A stretch of DNA of 64,000 nucleotides from Epiperipatus broadwayi (GCA_028023455.1 JAQFVV010006354.1:992001-1056000); one strand, 5' to 3'. Counted from the first letter of the stretch, positions 1-15,739 are shown. The notes: generated by a model not told the origin, from the sequence alone. Numbers and translations: made by a program.

Positions 1-3539
<3,539 letters not shown>

Positions 3540-3553
3540 AACACCCACACACC

Positions 3554-3592
<39 letters not shown>
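3540..3592. repeat. Compound (CA)n-(TA)n microsatellite
   Basis: ACACCC repeats pass into pure (CA)n and then (TA)n. Confidence 0.95.
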
Positions 3593-4030
3593 TTCAGAAA
3601 CCATATAAAACAAGATACATTTATTTGGTTGCAGATATATTCCTTTTAGATTTATTAACAGTTTTGATGCACTGATATGTCTAGTAACTGTTATTCATAA
3701 TACCTATCTATAGTATACTATTGAGAGCATTAAAATATAACTAAACTTTACTAATAACTAATATAAAAATGACAATTATTATATGAAGCACAAATGACAA
3801 TTATTATTTAGCATGCAACAATCAATTAGAAGAATATTGGAGCAGATACCAGAAGTCAAAATATTAAACTTTGCCCATGTCCACAGAATTATCATCTTAA
3901 CTACTGAAATCCATTGGAACTACTGCTTGATGGAAATAAAATGACATTGCATATGTGTATCTCTCATTATGCCACACATAACATAAGTTTTAAAATTACT
4001 AATAAATTTTGTTGGTTTGCTTGTAAACTG

Positions 4031-4092
4031 TAGACAATGTACCACAGCACTATATATATATATATATATATAGTGCTGTGGTACATTGTCTA
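4031..4092. repeat. Perfect 62-bp palindrome with (TA)n centre
   Basis: Each 31-nt arm starts TAGACAATGTACCACAGCAC and runs into alternating TA. The arms are exact reverse complements with no spacer, so the strand can fold into a long hairpin. Confidence 0.95.
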
Positions 4093-4098
4093 GATTTA

Positions 4099-4128
4099 TA
4101 GACATATATATATATATATATATGTCTA
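4099..4128. repeat. 30-bp TAGAC...GTCTA palindrome with (TA)n centre
   Basis: A second perfect TA-centred palindrome begins 6 bp after the first and also starts with TAGAC. The shared start suggests a related origin. Confidence 0.9.
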
Positions 4129-4258
4129 AACACTATAGATAAACAAGTGCCCCTGAAGCTAACTCTACTATAACATTGCCATGCAATTTTAAAATACCCA
4201 AAACTTCACCATACATATAATAAATATAGTTTTACTTCTCACTATTACATAAGAAAAA

Positions 4259-4530
4259 AAAACACTTATTTCTAATTTTTTAATGGAGAAGAAGATATAA
4301 ATTAATATTAAAGTTTATAGGCTTAACGTTTTCGAGGATCCATGCCTCATATTCATAGCCCTCATAAAATGTATAGTAAAATATATGCAAATATTTAAAT
4401 AAGCTAATGTTACGTAGCCCATTTCTTCAAGATCTCGAAGCAAGTGTCTTTTCTATTGATATCATAGATGTTTCCATTAATGTAAAATGCCTCCTTTATT
4501 TTTCTTTTGTGATCATTTGATTCTGAGCTC
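4259..4530 (-). mobile_element. PLE family P2 3' end, left arm of inverted pair
   Basis: Read on the minus strand, about 4430-4530 translates to the end of a Penelope GIY-YIG domain: it contains KRKIKEAFYINGN, whose KRKIKEA is identical to the C-terminal segment of the full PLE at 41.7-43.95 kb. The tail after it is a 3' UTR with a hammerhead-like fold at 4320-4360. The arm is about 270 bp and is repeated in inverse orientation at 4620-4879. It is 5'-truncated and non-functional. Family membership rests on the coding tail plus the hammerhead placement; the rest of the element is absent. Confidence 0.75.
4320..4360 (-). ncRNA. Degenerate hammerhead-like motif in PLE P2 UTR (left arm)
   Basis: Minus-strand order: stem I GGCT pairing with AGCC, core resembling CUGANGA as ATGAATA, stem II GAGG/CCTC, then GAAA, then a palindromic stem III AACGTT. 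Stems are intact, but the core positions C3 and G8 differ from consensus and one extra base follows the core, so cleavage is unlikely. The layout matches hammerheads known from Penelope-like elements. Confidence 0.55.
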
Positions 4531-4619
4531 AGAAGAACAGCAACACATCCTCTGTATTTTTAGAGCCTGCTAAGCAATCTGGACACAACATCACACCTGC
4601 CAATCCCATAATATTATGT

Positions 4620-4879
4620 TCAGAATCAAATGATCACAAAAGAAAAATGAAGAAGGCATTTTACATTAATGAAAACATCCATGCTGTTAATAGAAAAGAC
4701 AATTGCTTCGAGATGGGCTACATAACACTAGCTTATTTAAATGTTTGCATATATTTTACTATACATTTTATGAGGGCTATGAATATGAGGCACGTATCCT
4801 CAAAAATGTTAAGCCTATAAACTTTAATATTAATTTATATCTTCTTCTCTGTTAAACAATTATAAATAAGTGTTTTTTG
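4620..4879 (+). mobile_element. PLE family P2 3' end, right arm of inverted pair
   Basis: Reverse complement of 4259-4530 at roughly 90% identity by eye, separated by about 90 bp. The plus strand at about 4622-4720 gives the same GIY-YIG tail (NDHKRKMKKAFYINENI). The UTR follows, with the hammerhead-like fold. The spacer also looks like PLE coding sequence leading into this arm, so the right arm may be the longer original copy and the left arm a shorter inverted one. Confidence 0.75.
4775..4815 (+). ncRNA. Degenerate hammerhead-like motif in PLE P2 UTR (right arm)
   Basis: Same fold as in the left arm: stem I GGCT/AGCC is kept, but the conserved GAAA after stem II has become AAAA through a CG to CA change. 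Predicted inactive. Confidence 0.5.
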
Positions 4880-7493
4880 TTCATCATACATGGTGGAAAA
4901 TAATTAGATATCACCATGAGGGATCATACAATAAAGAGAAGCTCCTCAAAACAACATTATATAGTTGTATAACAATATGGCAGATTCCAATACCTTTTTC
5001 CTAGGTACAAAATAAGTGGATATCATATCAACACAGGAAAACAGAATGCATACCATGAAAGTAATCTTCCCTGGGGATTAAAATTTATCAGCTAAGCATA
5101 AAATAATTATAAGCCTCAACAATATAATCCATTAATGGAATAAACAATGGAAGAGTATACTCCATATACCAATGCATAATATCAATGATACAATATTTAA
5201 TAAAATTATATGTTTCTCACATTTATCAAAGGGAGACAAGCACAACTCCTCATAAAAAACAATGGCAATATAAATAATTCTCACATTAAAAGCTATGCAT
5301 ATGTTAAATAGTGTATAAAAGCAACAAAGATACTGTAAGTCACATGACTATAAAATATTTTTAAAAGCATAATAACATTTGCAATAATAAGAAACACACA
5401 TTCAATAATAAATAGCATAAATTCTATAAACTAAAGTAGACATAATAAATTATAAGCAAAATATAGTAAAGATATAGAATGAATGTATACCTGGTTATAT
5501 GGAAACTCCATATAATAAAATAATAATGTCATCATAAATAAATACTATTATGCTTCTGACAAATTATTTTGTCTGTTGTCCATAAATAGAATATCAATAA
5601 ACTATTCTCATAAATATAAGAGACATATATATCTCTTTATCTAGACAAGCCTACTTTAACAATAACTTTAAATTAACAAGTACAACAAAAAATATAATTT
5701 TCCCTTAATCTGTTTTCAAAGTCAGTGCATATTTATACCATAAATAGAAAAGAAAAAATATATACTTTAAAAATATATCCAAAACTAATATAAAGTAATA
5801 ATAAACATGAACAAAAATATTTCTATTATACTTCATTTTATTCCCATGGTCCATAATTTAAATTGCTTTGTTATAAGCTGAATGATGAGGGAAATCGATA
5901 TTATTGTCAGCCAGCAAACTATTTTATGAGGTGACACATCCATATTCTTCACATTTTATCATGGTAAAGTAAATAAAATATTTAAGAGTTTCTGGGAAAT
6001 AAAATAACTATACAATAATGTTCATAAATATTTTTCTTCAGATTTTTTGATCTATTTTTTTTAAAACAAAGTTGTAGCTTAAATAATATCTCCAACTGAA
6101 ACAGCAATGGAAATTTTTTTTCAAAATAATTGTTATTAATTTTTCCTCTGCAATAATATATTGGAATAATTAAGAATGATTCCTGCATTTTAAAGTATTT
6201 TAAAAATTTGTTGTCAATATTTTAAACTAATGTTAACTCCAGTGTTCCACAATAGTAATTAAGAAGCTGCTATCTATTTTTTAAAAGTAAATTCATGAAT
6301 TACAATATATGTAAATTCCAATATTCTTTAAAGTAGATTTCATTCTTTTAAATTTAAATTCAGAAAGTTTTGTTTTAATTACTTTTAATTTGGTTTCTAT
6401 TACCTTTAGTAATAAAGGCAAAAAAATATTTCATATTTATTTTACAAAGGCACTGAATATTTTTCTTTTTTTTCTTCTTGCCCTTCCAAACAAACAATTG
6501 TTGAAATCATTGTTAATCCTTAAATATACATAATGACTATAATAATTAAAATTGTAGTAATATATATAATAAAATTTTATGCTTATGATCTCTTGTCCAG
6601 TATTAAATCTGAAGTCCCTTTGATTGAAGTATTTGTTTTTTAAAATGGTTCCCATTTTTTTAAAATGTGAAATCATGACAATTGTCAGTTTATAGATCTG
6701 TAGGTCAATACATGCATGAAAGTGAAATTCTCTACTCTATTATTTACGGGTCAAAATACAATTATTTATCATTTAAACTCGGTTCAAATTCAATTGCTGT
6801 ATTATTTATTTTCAGCTTCTTTTTGGTCTTAAATTTTGTTGTAGCTCAGATGTTGTTATCTCTTCACTTGTTCTTTTAAAGATCCCCCCCCCCCAAACTC
6901 TGCTAGGTTATTTACACCTTTATCAAATAAAATTGTAAAAAATAAAATAAAAAATAGACCAATTAAAACTTGCTATGTGAATACAATTAATATGCCTCCA
7001 TCTGTATTTATTAGTGATAACTAAACAAGCTCTTTAAAATTATTTTAAATCACAATAAAAATATCCTTAAGGATTAATTACAAAGATTAATTTAGAATAA
7101 TTATAATTTTAAATATTTTTGATTATTATTTAATAATAATAAAATATGAAATGTTTCTATCCTTATAAGTGAATAAAAACGCTAATAAATTATTATTTTA
7201 ATATTAAATAATTAGTTCATCTGGAAGAATACATATTAGAATATCATACACATCCTGCCAGAGGGCATAGCATATCTTGATCAGTCTGTGTCTTTATCAT
7301 TCTCAGAAGATTTATTGATATTTATCAAATTTTATAATAAAATTTGGCAACCACATTAACATATGACTGATATAATTTACTGATTTAATATATTTCAATT
7401 ATTGTTAATTAAAATTTAAAATTTTACACATTTGTCCACATAAATAAGACTTGAAAAACATCAAGCCCAACCATAACATTACAATATATATAT
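4880..7493. other. AT-rich non-coding stretch
   Basis: No gene recognised. An 11-base C run lies at 6884-6894. Short open frames at 5982-6879 are on both strands and are unlike any known family. Confidence 0.55.
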
Positions 7494-7727
7494 ATTCAAA
7501 ACAATACAATAATTAATACAGTAACAATATTTTAAACAAACAAATATATACCAATTTAATAGAAGTACTTTCAACTATCTATGTAGTCGTTGTCAACTAG
7601 ATTCACATTGTATTAGAAAAAAACGTTACAAATGTAAACAAAAAGTAATACGTATATATATATATGGTATATATTTGTTTGTTTAAAATATTGTTACTGT
7701 ATTAATTATTGTATTGTTTTGAATAAT
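7494..7727. repeat. Palindrome with about 60-bp arms around a PLE P1 terminus
   Basis: The arms (about 7494-7553 and 7667-7727) are near-exact reverse complements, containing ATTAATACAGTAACAATATT and its complement. The loop of about 110 bp holds, on the minus strand, a relative of the PLE P1 3' UTR seen at 44.0 kb: both have CAATGT, AGTTGA, GACTACA and GAAAGTACTTCT in the same order. Confidence 0.8.
7561..7603 (-). ncRNA. Hammerhead-like remnant of PLE P1 terminus
   Basis: Minus strand: TTGACAA core, stem II ACTA/TAGT, GAAA, palindromic stem III AGTACT. Two core bases deviate (C3 to T, G8 to A), as in the full PLE copies, so it is probably inactive or very divergent. Confidence 0.5.
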
Positions 7728-8336
7728 TATATATATTTTATTATAATTGGAATACAGACATTGATTAATAATTTATATATATAATAGTAATAATAACAAG
7801 TCAGATGTCACATGACTTATATATAGCTTGCATTTACAAATATGTAAAATTAAGAGCGTGATAATAGCTCTAAACAAGCTTTTTTATTTATTTATGATAA
7901 ATGCTACTACAAGAGAAGGCATTCAAATCATTTTTATCTTGGGTCTCTTCAGTGAGGAGTTGGGACATTAGATCTAAAAAACCAAATCAAGCAAAGCATT
8001 TATCTAAAAGATAATTATTAGAAGATCTGAAACTTTTAGACATCTACATGTCTTTAAAGTCAGCTCTCCAACTGAAAAAATCATATGGGCCTAAACTTAA
8101 TTCAGATACTCCATATATTAGTAAGCTTAGCTCTTTAATTTATCTAAAGCCACAACAGCAAAATAATAATAGTAATAATAACAAGTCAGATGTCACATGA
8201 CTTATATATAGCTTGCATTTACAAATATGTAAAATTAAGAGCGTGGTAATAGCTCTAAACAAGCTTTTTTTTTATTTATGATAAATGCTACTACAAGAGA
8301 AGGCATTCAAATCATTTTTATCTTGGATTGTCCACA

Positions 8337-8377
8337 TCCCTAGACCGGTTTCGACCTATGGGTCTCTTCAGTGAGGA
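8337..8377 (-). ncRNA. Hammerhead ribozyme, H1 unit B
   Basis: Minus strand, in order: stem I TCCTCA, core CTGAAGA, stem II GACC-CATA-GGTC, GAAAC, palindromic ACCGGT as stem III, GTC cleavage triplet, stem I return TAGGGA. All catalytic bases (C3, G5, G8, A9, G12, A13, A14, C17) are present. One stem I pair is C-A. Stem III has no loop, so the fold needs a dimer of tandem units, as known for narrow hammerheads. Predicted cleavage lies between 8343 and 8342. Confidence 0.8.
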
Positions 8378-8876
8378 GTTGAGACATTAGATCTGAAAAA
8401 CCAACTCAAGCAAAGCATTTATCTAAAAGATAATTATTAGAAGAAGATCTGAAACTTTTAGACATCTACATGTCTTTAAAGTCAGCTCTCCAATTGAAAA
8501 AATCATATGGGCCTGAACTTAATTCAGATACTCCATATATTAGTAAGCTTAGCTCTTTAATTTAGCTAAAGCCACAACAGCAAAATAATAATAGTAATAA
8601 TAACAAGTCAGATGTCACATGACTTATATATATCTTGCACATCTGACTTGTTATTATTACTATTATTATTTTGCTGTTGTGGCTTTAGCTAAATTAAAGA
8701 TCTAAGCTTAATAATATATGGAGTATCTGAATTAAGTTCAGGCCCATATGATTTTTTCAGTTGGAGAGCTGACTTTAAAGACATGTAGATGTCTAAAAGT
8801 TTCAGATCTTCTTCTAATAATTATCTTTTAGATAAATGCTTTGCTTGAGTTGGTTTTTTAGATCTAATGTCCCAAC

Positions 8877-8917
8877 TCCTCACTGAAGAGACCCATAGGT
8901 CGAAACTGGTCTGGGGA
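8877..8917 (+). ncRNA. Hammerhead ribozyme, H1 unit C' (best-preserved copy)
   Basis: Stem I TCCTCA (8877-8882) pairs fully with TGGGGA (8912-8917). Core CTGAAGA is at 8883-8889. Stem II GACC/GGTC closes a CATA loop. GAA is at 8902-8904, stem III ACTGGT at 8905-8910, and the GTC triplet ends with C17 at 8911. Every conserved nucleotide is intact; only stem III has a T-G wobble. This is the copy most likely to be catalytic. Predicted cleavage is after 8911. Confidence 0.85.
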
Positions 8918-9298
8918 TGGGGACAATCGAAGATAAAAATGATTTGAATGCCTTCTCTTGTAGTAGCATTTATCATAAATAAAAAAAAAGCTTGTTTAGA
9001 GCTATTACCACGCTCTTAATTTTACATATTTGTAAATGCAAGCTATATATAAGTCATGTGACATCTGACTTGTTATTATTACTATTATTATTTTGCTGTT
9101 GTGGCTTTAGCTAAATTAAAGAGCTAAGCTTACTAATATATGGAGTATCTGAATTAAGTTCAGGCCCATATGATTTTTTCAGTTGGAGAGCTGACTTTAA
9201 AGACATGTAGATGTCTAAAAGTTTCAGATCTTCTTCTAATAATTATCTTTTAGATAAATGCTTTGCTTGAGTTGGTTTTTTAGATCTAATGTCCCAAC

Positions 9299-9339
9299 TT
9301 CTCACTGAAGAGACCCATAGGTCAAAACCGGTCTGGGGA
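9299..9339 (+). ncRNA. Hammerhead ribozyme, H1 unit D', inactivated
   Basis: Same fold as C', but the base corresponding to catalytic G12 is A (GGTC is followed by AAAAC instead of GAAAC), a CG to CA change. Stem III ACCGGT is perfect. Predicted to be uncleavable. Confidence 0.75.
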
Positions 9340-9455
9340 TGGGGACAATCCAAGATAAAAATGATTTGAATGCCTTCTCTTGTAGTAGCATTTATCATAA
9401 ATAAAAAATAAAAAAGCTTGTTTAGAGCTATTACCACGCTCTTAGTTTTATATAT

Positions 9456-10544
9456 ATATATAGACTTTTCAAATACTGATAAAACATTGATTATATAGTT
9501 TTACTACAAAATATAGTTTTCATTGCAAAAAAAATGTATTACAAAGAATTTTCTTTAATCTTAAATGGACTGATAAGATTATGATTTTATAAAGTGGCTC
9601 TAATTTTATCACAAAATGGAATAGAAATTTATTTCAAGCATGTTTATAATAGATTTATTAAATTTGAGTAAGTTTAACCTCTTTCCTTAGCATACAAAGA
9701 GATCAAGCTGAATTAATTTATAGGACAAATATTTAGCAGCGTCAGATTTCAGCAATTTTCTAATCTACCTTATAATTAGCTATCCAGAATTAATAATGTT
9801 TCTAAATCTAATAGAAACAAAGATAAACTTTAAATACTCTGAATAGTAGCAAAAAATACTTAAATATAAATATTTATTTACATTACTGTCAATTCATAAG
9901 ATCTGAAAAATTACTTGTAGTAAATTGATAGATTTCACATTGTTGATTTATAAATAATACACAATGAGTCAAATGTGAAGATGTTTAAAGCTTCACACTC
10001 TTAAGTCAAAATGCTTCAGGCTGGCTTATATATATATATATAATTTAAATATACAGAAAGATGGAACCACCATTTTCTTATAAAATCTCTGTCTTGTGTT
10101 GCAACGTAAGAACTCCCTATACAGTCATCATTACATCTGATTGGCTGACATATAAGCATTCTAAAAATGCATGGGAGAGGTTAGCAGCATTTCACTTTAA
10201 TTAAACATGAACTATAAATCTAATCATAATAATTAAATATTGATAAACTAAACTGCTAATAAAAAATAAGTTATAAAATATATATATATTTCTTAAAATC
10301 TAGAGTGAACAATGTACAAAGTTTTGTTAAGAATAAATAAAATTTCAAACATTGGCTCAAAATGTTATCTGCATTTCTGAATAATTGCGCATTTTTAGAA
10401 AAATATGAAAAAAAATGATAGCATTAATAATGAACTTCATGAAATTATTTTTTAGATAAATTAATGGATAAATATTTTATAATAATTAAGGTTCATAAAC
10501 ATATGCATAAGATATCTTATGCATAGGATAAATCAATCTATATA
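9456..10544. other. AT-rich non-coding stretch
   Basis: Nothing recognised. A short (TA)n tract lies at about 10027-10042. Confidence 0.5.
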
Positions 10545-10660
10545 TAATTTAGCATTTTTTTCATATGTCAAAGCGTTAACCAGAAAGCGAACCCAGGCCA
10601 GCTGCTTGGAAGGCGCAATGTTAACCGCTAGGCCACCAACGCTTGACTAATTTAGCATTT
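10545..10660 (-). mobile_element. tRNA-Gly-derived SINE with 13-bp target duplication
   Basis: The insert is 10558-10647, bounded by exact copies of TAATTTAGCATTT (10545-10557 and 10648-10660). On the minus strand it begins GTCAAGCGTTGGTGGCCTAG and contains a Pol III A box (TGGCCTAGCGG) and B box (GGGTTCGCTTTC). A CTTCCAA loop with UCC anticodon and a GCGTTGG acceptor start resemble eukaryotic tRNA-Gly(UCC). It ends TGACATATG plus A-run. The anticodon stem has a mismatch, so it is not a working tRNA. A related copy sits at 50.7 kb. Confidence 0.85.
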
Positions 10661-13600
10661 GCTTTTTATTAATTAAAAAGAAAATTACAGAAAGAATGAT
10701 GGTATTCACACGAAGTTTCATCAAATCTTACTGTATGCTTTAATATAGTCACGATTAATAACATTCATTATATTTGAAATATCAATTATTCGAATATTAT
10801 TAGTTTTATTGGCTAGAGTTATTTTTGTATTATTTCTAAAGCAGACCTTACACAAAGCAAAATATTAATGCTTAACGAATAATTACAAAACTATTACAAA
10901 AATATTATTAAATAAATAGTTTAGAAAAAAAGGATAAATTACTAATTGAGCTTATATCTGATAAATTAGTCAAGATTTTAATTTAAGAATTTGAATAATA
11001 TATAGCCTTCCTTTCTTCCTAAATGAGAAAATTATTTAAAAAACCTCTATATTAAAATACCAATAATTTTATTAAAAGGAAAATTAATACTTTAATTTAA
11101 AATCGGTCAAGTCGATAATATCAATTGCTTTCCAGTGAATAAAAAACAAAACTGAGACTTCTCTCAACCTTTAATCTTTGTAAAAGAAAAGTAAAAATAT
11201 TTATACAATAGTAAATTTAAAAAACTAATAAAAGATATCAGTTTTATAAGGATGGCAATAACCTTATCAATATTACCAATAAAATATTGTATGACAATTT
11301 TATCATAACAAATATTTGAAAAATCATCCGAAAGCTTTTCTACTTTGTTTAATTCTATAAATAAACAGTAAATAGATCAACTTTTCTATTGTGTAAAAAT
11401 ATAGGATATTCTCAATTTTCTGCAGATCTAAAGTTTAAAAAATGTAATAAAGCTTTATTACTTAATTTTCTTGGTAATCTTAGTTTTTCAATCCAGTCTT
11501 GCTTAGATGAAAAATATTAAAAAAAAAAATACGATACTTAGATATCACTGTTAAGCTCTGCAAAATTAATATTATTAAAATCTCAATAACTAATAAATTC
11601 TGCATTCCTTCATAGACAAATCATTTAATTTATAAATACCAATCATTGATATTATAAATTATTAAACATTCTACTATTACAATTGAAGTATAAAAATTAG
11701 CAGCAATTATAACTAGTAGAGTTTAATTAGATCAAAATTTTGAGTTGAAAATGAACTAGTTGTTGATTATTAAGCAGAAGGATATCATTACACTTCATCA
11801 AGTGATAACCATACTACTCTGATAAACAGTATGTTTTCCTAAACTTTGGTCTAAATATGAGTTTTTAAGAAGTTTTATTTTGATCACTCTGTTTGATGTT
11901 TATATCATTCTGATAAATAGCTTAAAAGATTATGGAGCATTGTAAATTAACATGCTGTGTTCAAGCATACTTCTTTATCATTAAAGTATATTTATTCAAG
12001 TGTGAGGTGTAATATATTTTTGGATGCTTAATTCATGTGGACAAAAATTATCTTCACCAATTGTCAGATGATTGTAATGCACATTAAAAGCCTTAATATG
12101 GAATATAAGTGTATACTTGATAGCAAATATATTTAAGATTTAAAATCAAGTAAGTATAATCATGATATGCAGAAAGAAGAATAATCTATAATTTCCAATT
12201 TTGTGATTCTATATTTAGACCTTTAGTTCATCTGAAGAATAAGTATTTTTTTCATGAAATATAATGATAGAATGTTACAACAATGATAAATATCTAATAT
12301 ATAAAGAGATAAACTTTCACTGAGATAACTACATAAATGCAATATCACTAAACTCAGAAGTCAATCTTTGCAAAACCCATCTGAAAAATCAAGAAAGTAA
12401 GATTAAAAATAAATGCTAGAAAACTAATGTTTTTACAAAATCTATTATATTTAGATTTATGTTTAGATTATTAATACTGAGAAAAAAGAAATGGATGAAA
12501 TTAATCATAGAATAAAACAAGTTTCTACATTTTCTAGCCAAAATGATATTATTAAAGCAAAGGGTCTAAGACCTTGAAAATTAGACTTTTAATAAATGTG
12601 TTTTATTATTATTTACTTATAATATGAGACTTGGAACTAATAGAGACTTCATATTATACAGCAAAGGATATATGAATATATGTTAGTACTAGCAAAAACA
12701 AAGAAAGTGATTTACCTCAGTTGAAAATTAAAAAGGTACCAATGACATCATTAAAAAATTAAAAGACTAAAATCTTGCTACAAATAAATATTTAATAGTC
12801 AAATAAAAAATTGAATTGAATTTCCAAAGATAGTAAAAAACGAGACAAATATAGGAGATGGAGATGATTAAATTTTCTATAGTGAAGTTAAAAAATATTA
12901 TGGTTAAAATAAAACTGAATTAAAGTTAGAATAATGGAATGACAATGTAAATATTAAATATGTATGTATTTTGTGTCATCACATTAATTTATTTTTTAAA
13001 AAAAATGTCTTTTTTTTCCTTCTAAATTTTAATGTTTTAGTCATTAAAATAATTATTACATTAGTAAAATAAATAAACTTATAAAAAATAATCCTCTACA
13101 ATTAAACAAAGAAAAAAAAGTAAATTATAAATGAATTAACTACATTAGCATCGATATTTTTTTTTTCACAAGAAATTTTTTTTGCTAATATATTTAAGTT
13201 GTAATACAGCCATTTAATGAATGAAATCAAAATGCAATATCATTTAAAAAAAATAAAACAGTTTGTTTTCTATTTAAAAATTTTAAAATTTATTCATTTT
13301 AATTTATTAAAAATATACCTATATGACAAAATAATTTAAATTTTCTATCAGTTATATAAATATAGATTATCATGACCTAGATTTATAATGTTTATATTAA
13401 AACATTGCTTTATATTGATAATTCAGTACGTATTAAGTGTCAACTGTTATTATAAATTATTTTAAAAAAATATCTAATTTTTACTTGGCTTATGCTGCAT
13501 TTTTGAACTTGATTTAATAAAGGTCAAAATAACATGAATTATTGTTATTTATTATAGTGAAAGCCACGGACTTCAATTTTTATTTTTTAAAATAATATAA

Positions 13601-15690
13601 TATTGTAATAAAAAGATATTATGCTATAATTTACATAAAATGTTCTCATTTTTTAGCTTTATATACAATCATTGTGAACTAATGTATATACTTATTATTT
13701 ATCTGAAAATTGTTATGATGATATATTAGTCGTAATTACATGTTGAACTATTTCCATCATCTAATATTAATTCTTAAATGTTTTTAAAAACATTCTTTAT
13801 TTAAATATTTTTTACAATATATAGGACTCACAGAAAAAAGTTGTCACTTTCTCTTTGTAAAAAGTTGAGTGAATTTGCAGAAAATAGAGGACAGTTCAGT
13901 TGTTTATAATGATTAATGTTTGGAATTTGTACCTTTGGCTGTTACATATTATAACTTTTCATCATGACATATGATCATTTATATACAGAGTTTTAAATAT
14001 GAATAAAATATCTCACTTTTGTACATTTACATGTTATAAATATCATAATGATTTAATTATTTGCTCCCTATATTAATGTAATTCAAATCAGCTTCAAATA
14101 TAATATCATGGTTATACAAAAAGAAGCAATTATTTACCTTCTCTAAAAGTTAAGTGAATATGTAATGATTAGACAGCTGTTAATAGTTTATATAGTGATA
14201 ATGTTGGGATGCATATTACTTTAATATTTAAAAAAGTGTTCAGTACTTTAACTTATATGATATTTAAATTTTGTTATTACTTTATAGTTCTATGTTTAGC
14301 TATATGACAAACCAATTTATAAGAAACATTGTAACTTTTATAACTTTAAAAGTAGTTTTAGTAGCTTGTTTTGATATTTTTAAATCCCATAAGTACTTTT
14401 TTCTAAGTTTAAATGCTTAGTTTTAGGGATATTAGTAACTTAATGTGTTAAATAACTTACTGGTAAAAGAACAAGATTTAAACCATCTTAGTTTAATAAT
14501 TAATGTGACTTAAAAATTCAATATTAGTGTAAAACTTGAAAGTCAAGTTTAAACCCTTAAGAATAGGTTGTTAATGTTTAATTAATTGCAAAAATGCCTT
14601 AGTTAATCTTAATTATAGAATAAAAATATTTTAATTAAATATTTTCAAATTTAGTTAAAGTAGAAGTAATAATAAAGATAGAAATCTTTAATTAAATAAT
14701 GCATTAATGAATGTGTAAATGCATGGATTGTAAAACTGTAATTTCTTAAAAAACATTCTTGTTGATTAATGTTAAAATTATTCTTTAATGTTTTAATTTT
14801 AAAAAGGTATAAATTTTATAATATTCTGATATTTTTAATGAGCTTAATAGAAAAACAAATTTTATAAATAATATTCTGTTTAAGGTAGGGCAATTTTCAT
14901 TATGTAACATTTTCCATTTTTATTGTAATATTTTTGGTTTTCTAAATAATTTGTTTTAAAAAAAATATAACAATTATTTGACTGTCTAGAAATGATATGC
15001 AAATTAATTTATTTGTAGAAACATTCTTAGGACTTTAATAAATTTCACACTCTAATTAATTACTTGAAATAGGATTAAATTAAAATGTCAATTTCACTTA
15101 TCAAAACATAGTCTCATGACTTACATTATAAATAGAATTGATGAATGCACTCATACACTCACTCACTTGCTTGCTTGTTCACACTTATTTTCAATTGCTC
15201 ATTTGTTTTAATTTGCTAAATTTTAATTTATTTTAAATAACATTATTTTTTTTAAAATTTAAATAATGAGTTACTAAAATTAATTTTGTTCAGGTATAGA
15301 GTTTAAGCTAATAAATTCAAGTGCGCAAGATTTATATTATAAGAAATATATTATAAAGAAGCCAACTGAGTATTCAACAATGTTTAAATTAATTTTATTT
15401 AAATTTTGCACTTTGTTGAACTTAAAAATACAGCAGTATTGTCATTTCTGTTATATAAGAACTTTCATTATTTCTAATATTCATATGATAAATAGTTGAT
15501 ATTTTAAGTTCAATTTAATAGACATTAAAATTATTAATACTGATAATGATTTTGATATACTTAATTGTCTTGTAAAATATTTGTTTGAAAATGTTTTATT
15601 AAAATTCTTGTCTTTTCAAAGCAAGGTTACTTTGGAATTTGTTCCATCTTTTTAAAAACAAAAAAACTTTCAATTCCAGATATTAAACCT
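10661..15690. other. AT-rich non-coding stretch
   Basis: No recognisable gene, repeat or RNA was found. Poly-A and poly-T tracts are frequent. Decayed mobile-element sequence may be present below what can be recognised by eye. Confidence 0.45.
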
Positions 15691-15739
15691 GCATCATCAT
15701 CATCATCATCATCATAATAATAATGATGATGATGATCAT
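15691..15739. repeat. (CAT)n-(AAT)n-(GAT)n triplet hairpin
   Basis: Eight or more ATC repeats are followed by AAT repeats and then GAT repeats. The ATC and GAT blocks are complementary and can pair. Confidence 0.9.

Larger units (their letters stand above)
7783..9455. mobile_element. Hammerhead monomer array H1 (retrozyme-like), two forward and two inverted units
   Basis: Unit A (about 7783-8162) and unit B (about 8163-8584) are tandem copies. A partial third copy reaches about 8640, where orientation flips. Units C' (about 8641-9061) and D' (about 9062-9448) are the same monomer reversed. The full monomer is 422 bp, measured between recurrences of AACAAGTCAGATG; A is 37 bp shorter because its ribozyme is largely deleted. 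Each other unit carries a hammerhead read in the same monomer sense. No ORF is present. Tandem ORF-less monomers with a type I hammerhead fit animal retrozymes, non-autonomous elements copied through circular RNA. Flanking target duplications were not found. Confidence 0.8.

Noticed and set aside
9243-9437. 64-codon frame across H1 unit D'
   Set aside because: Chance frame over the antisense of the ribozyme monomer; not kept open in the other units.
7783-9455. CRISPR-like repeat array
   Set aside because: The units are 422 bp, partly inverted, with no spacers; the context is an animal genome.
10558-10647. Functional tRNA-Gly gene
   Set aside because: Mismatched anticodon stem, A-tail and target duplication show it is a SINE head.
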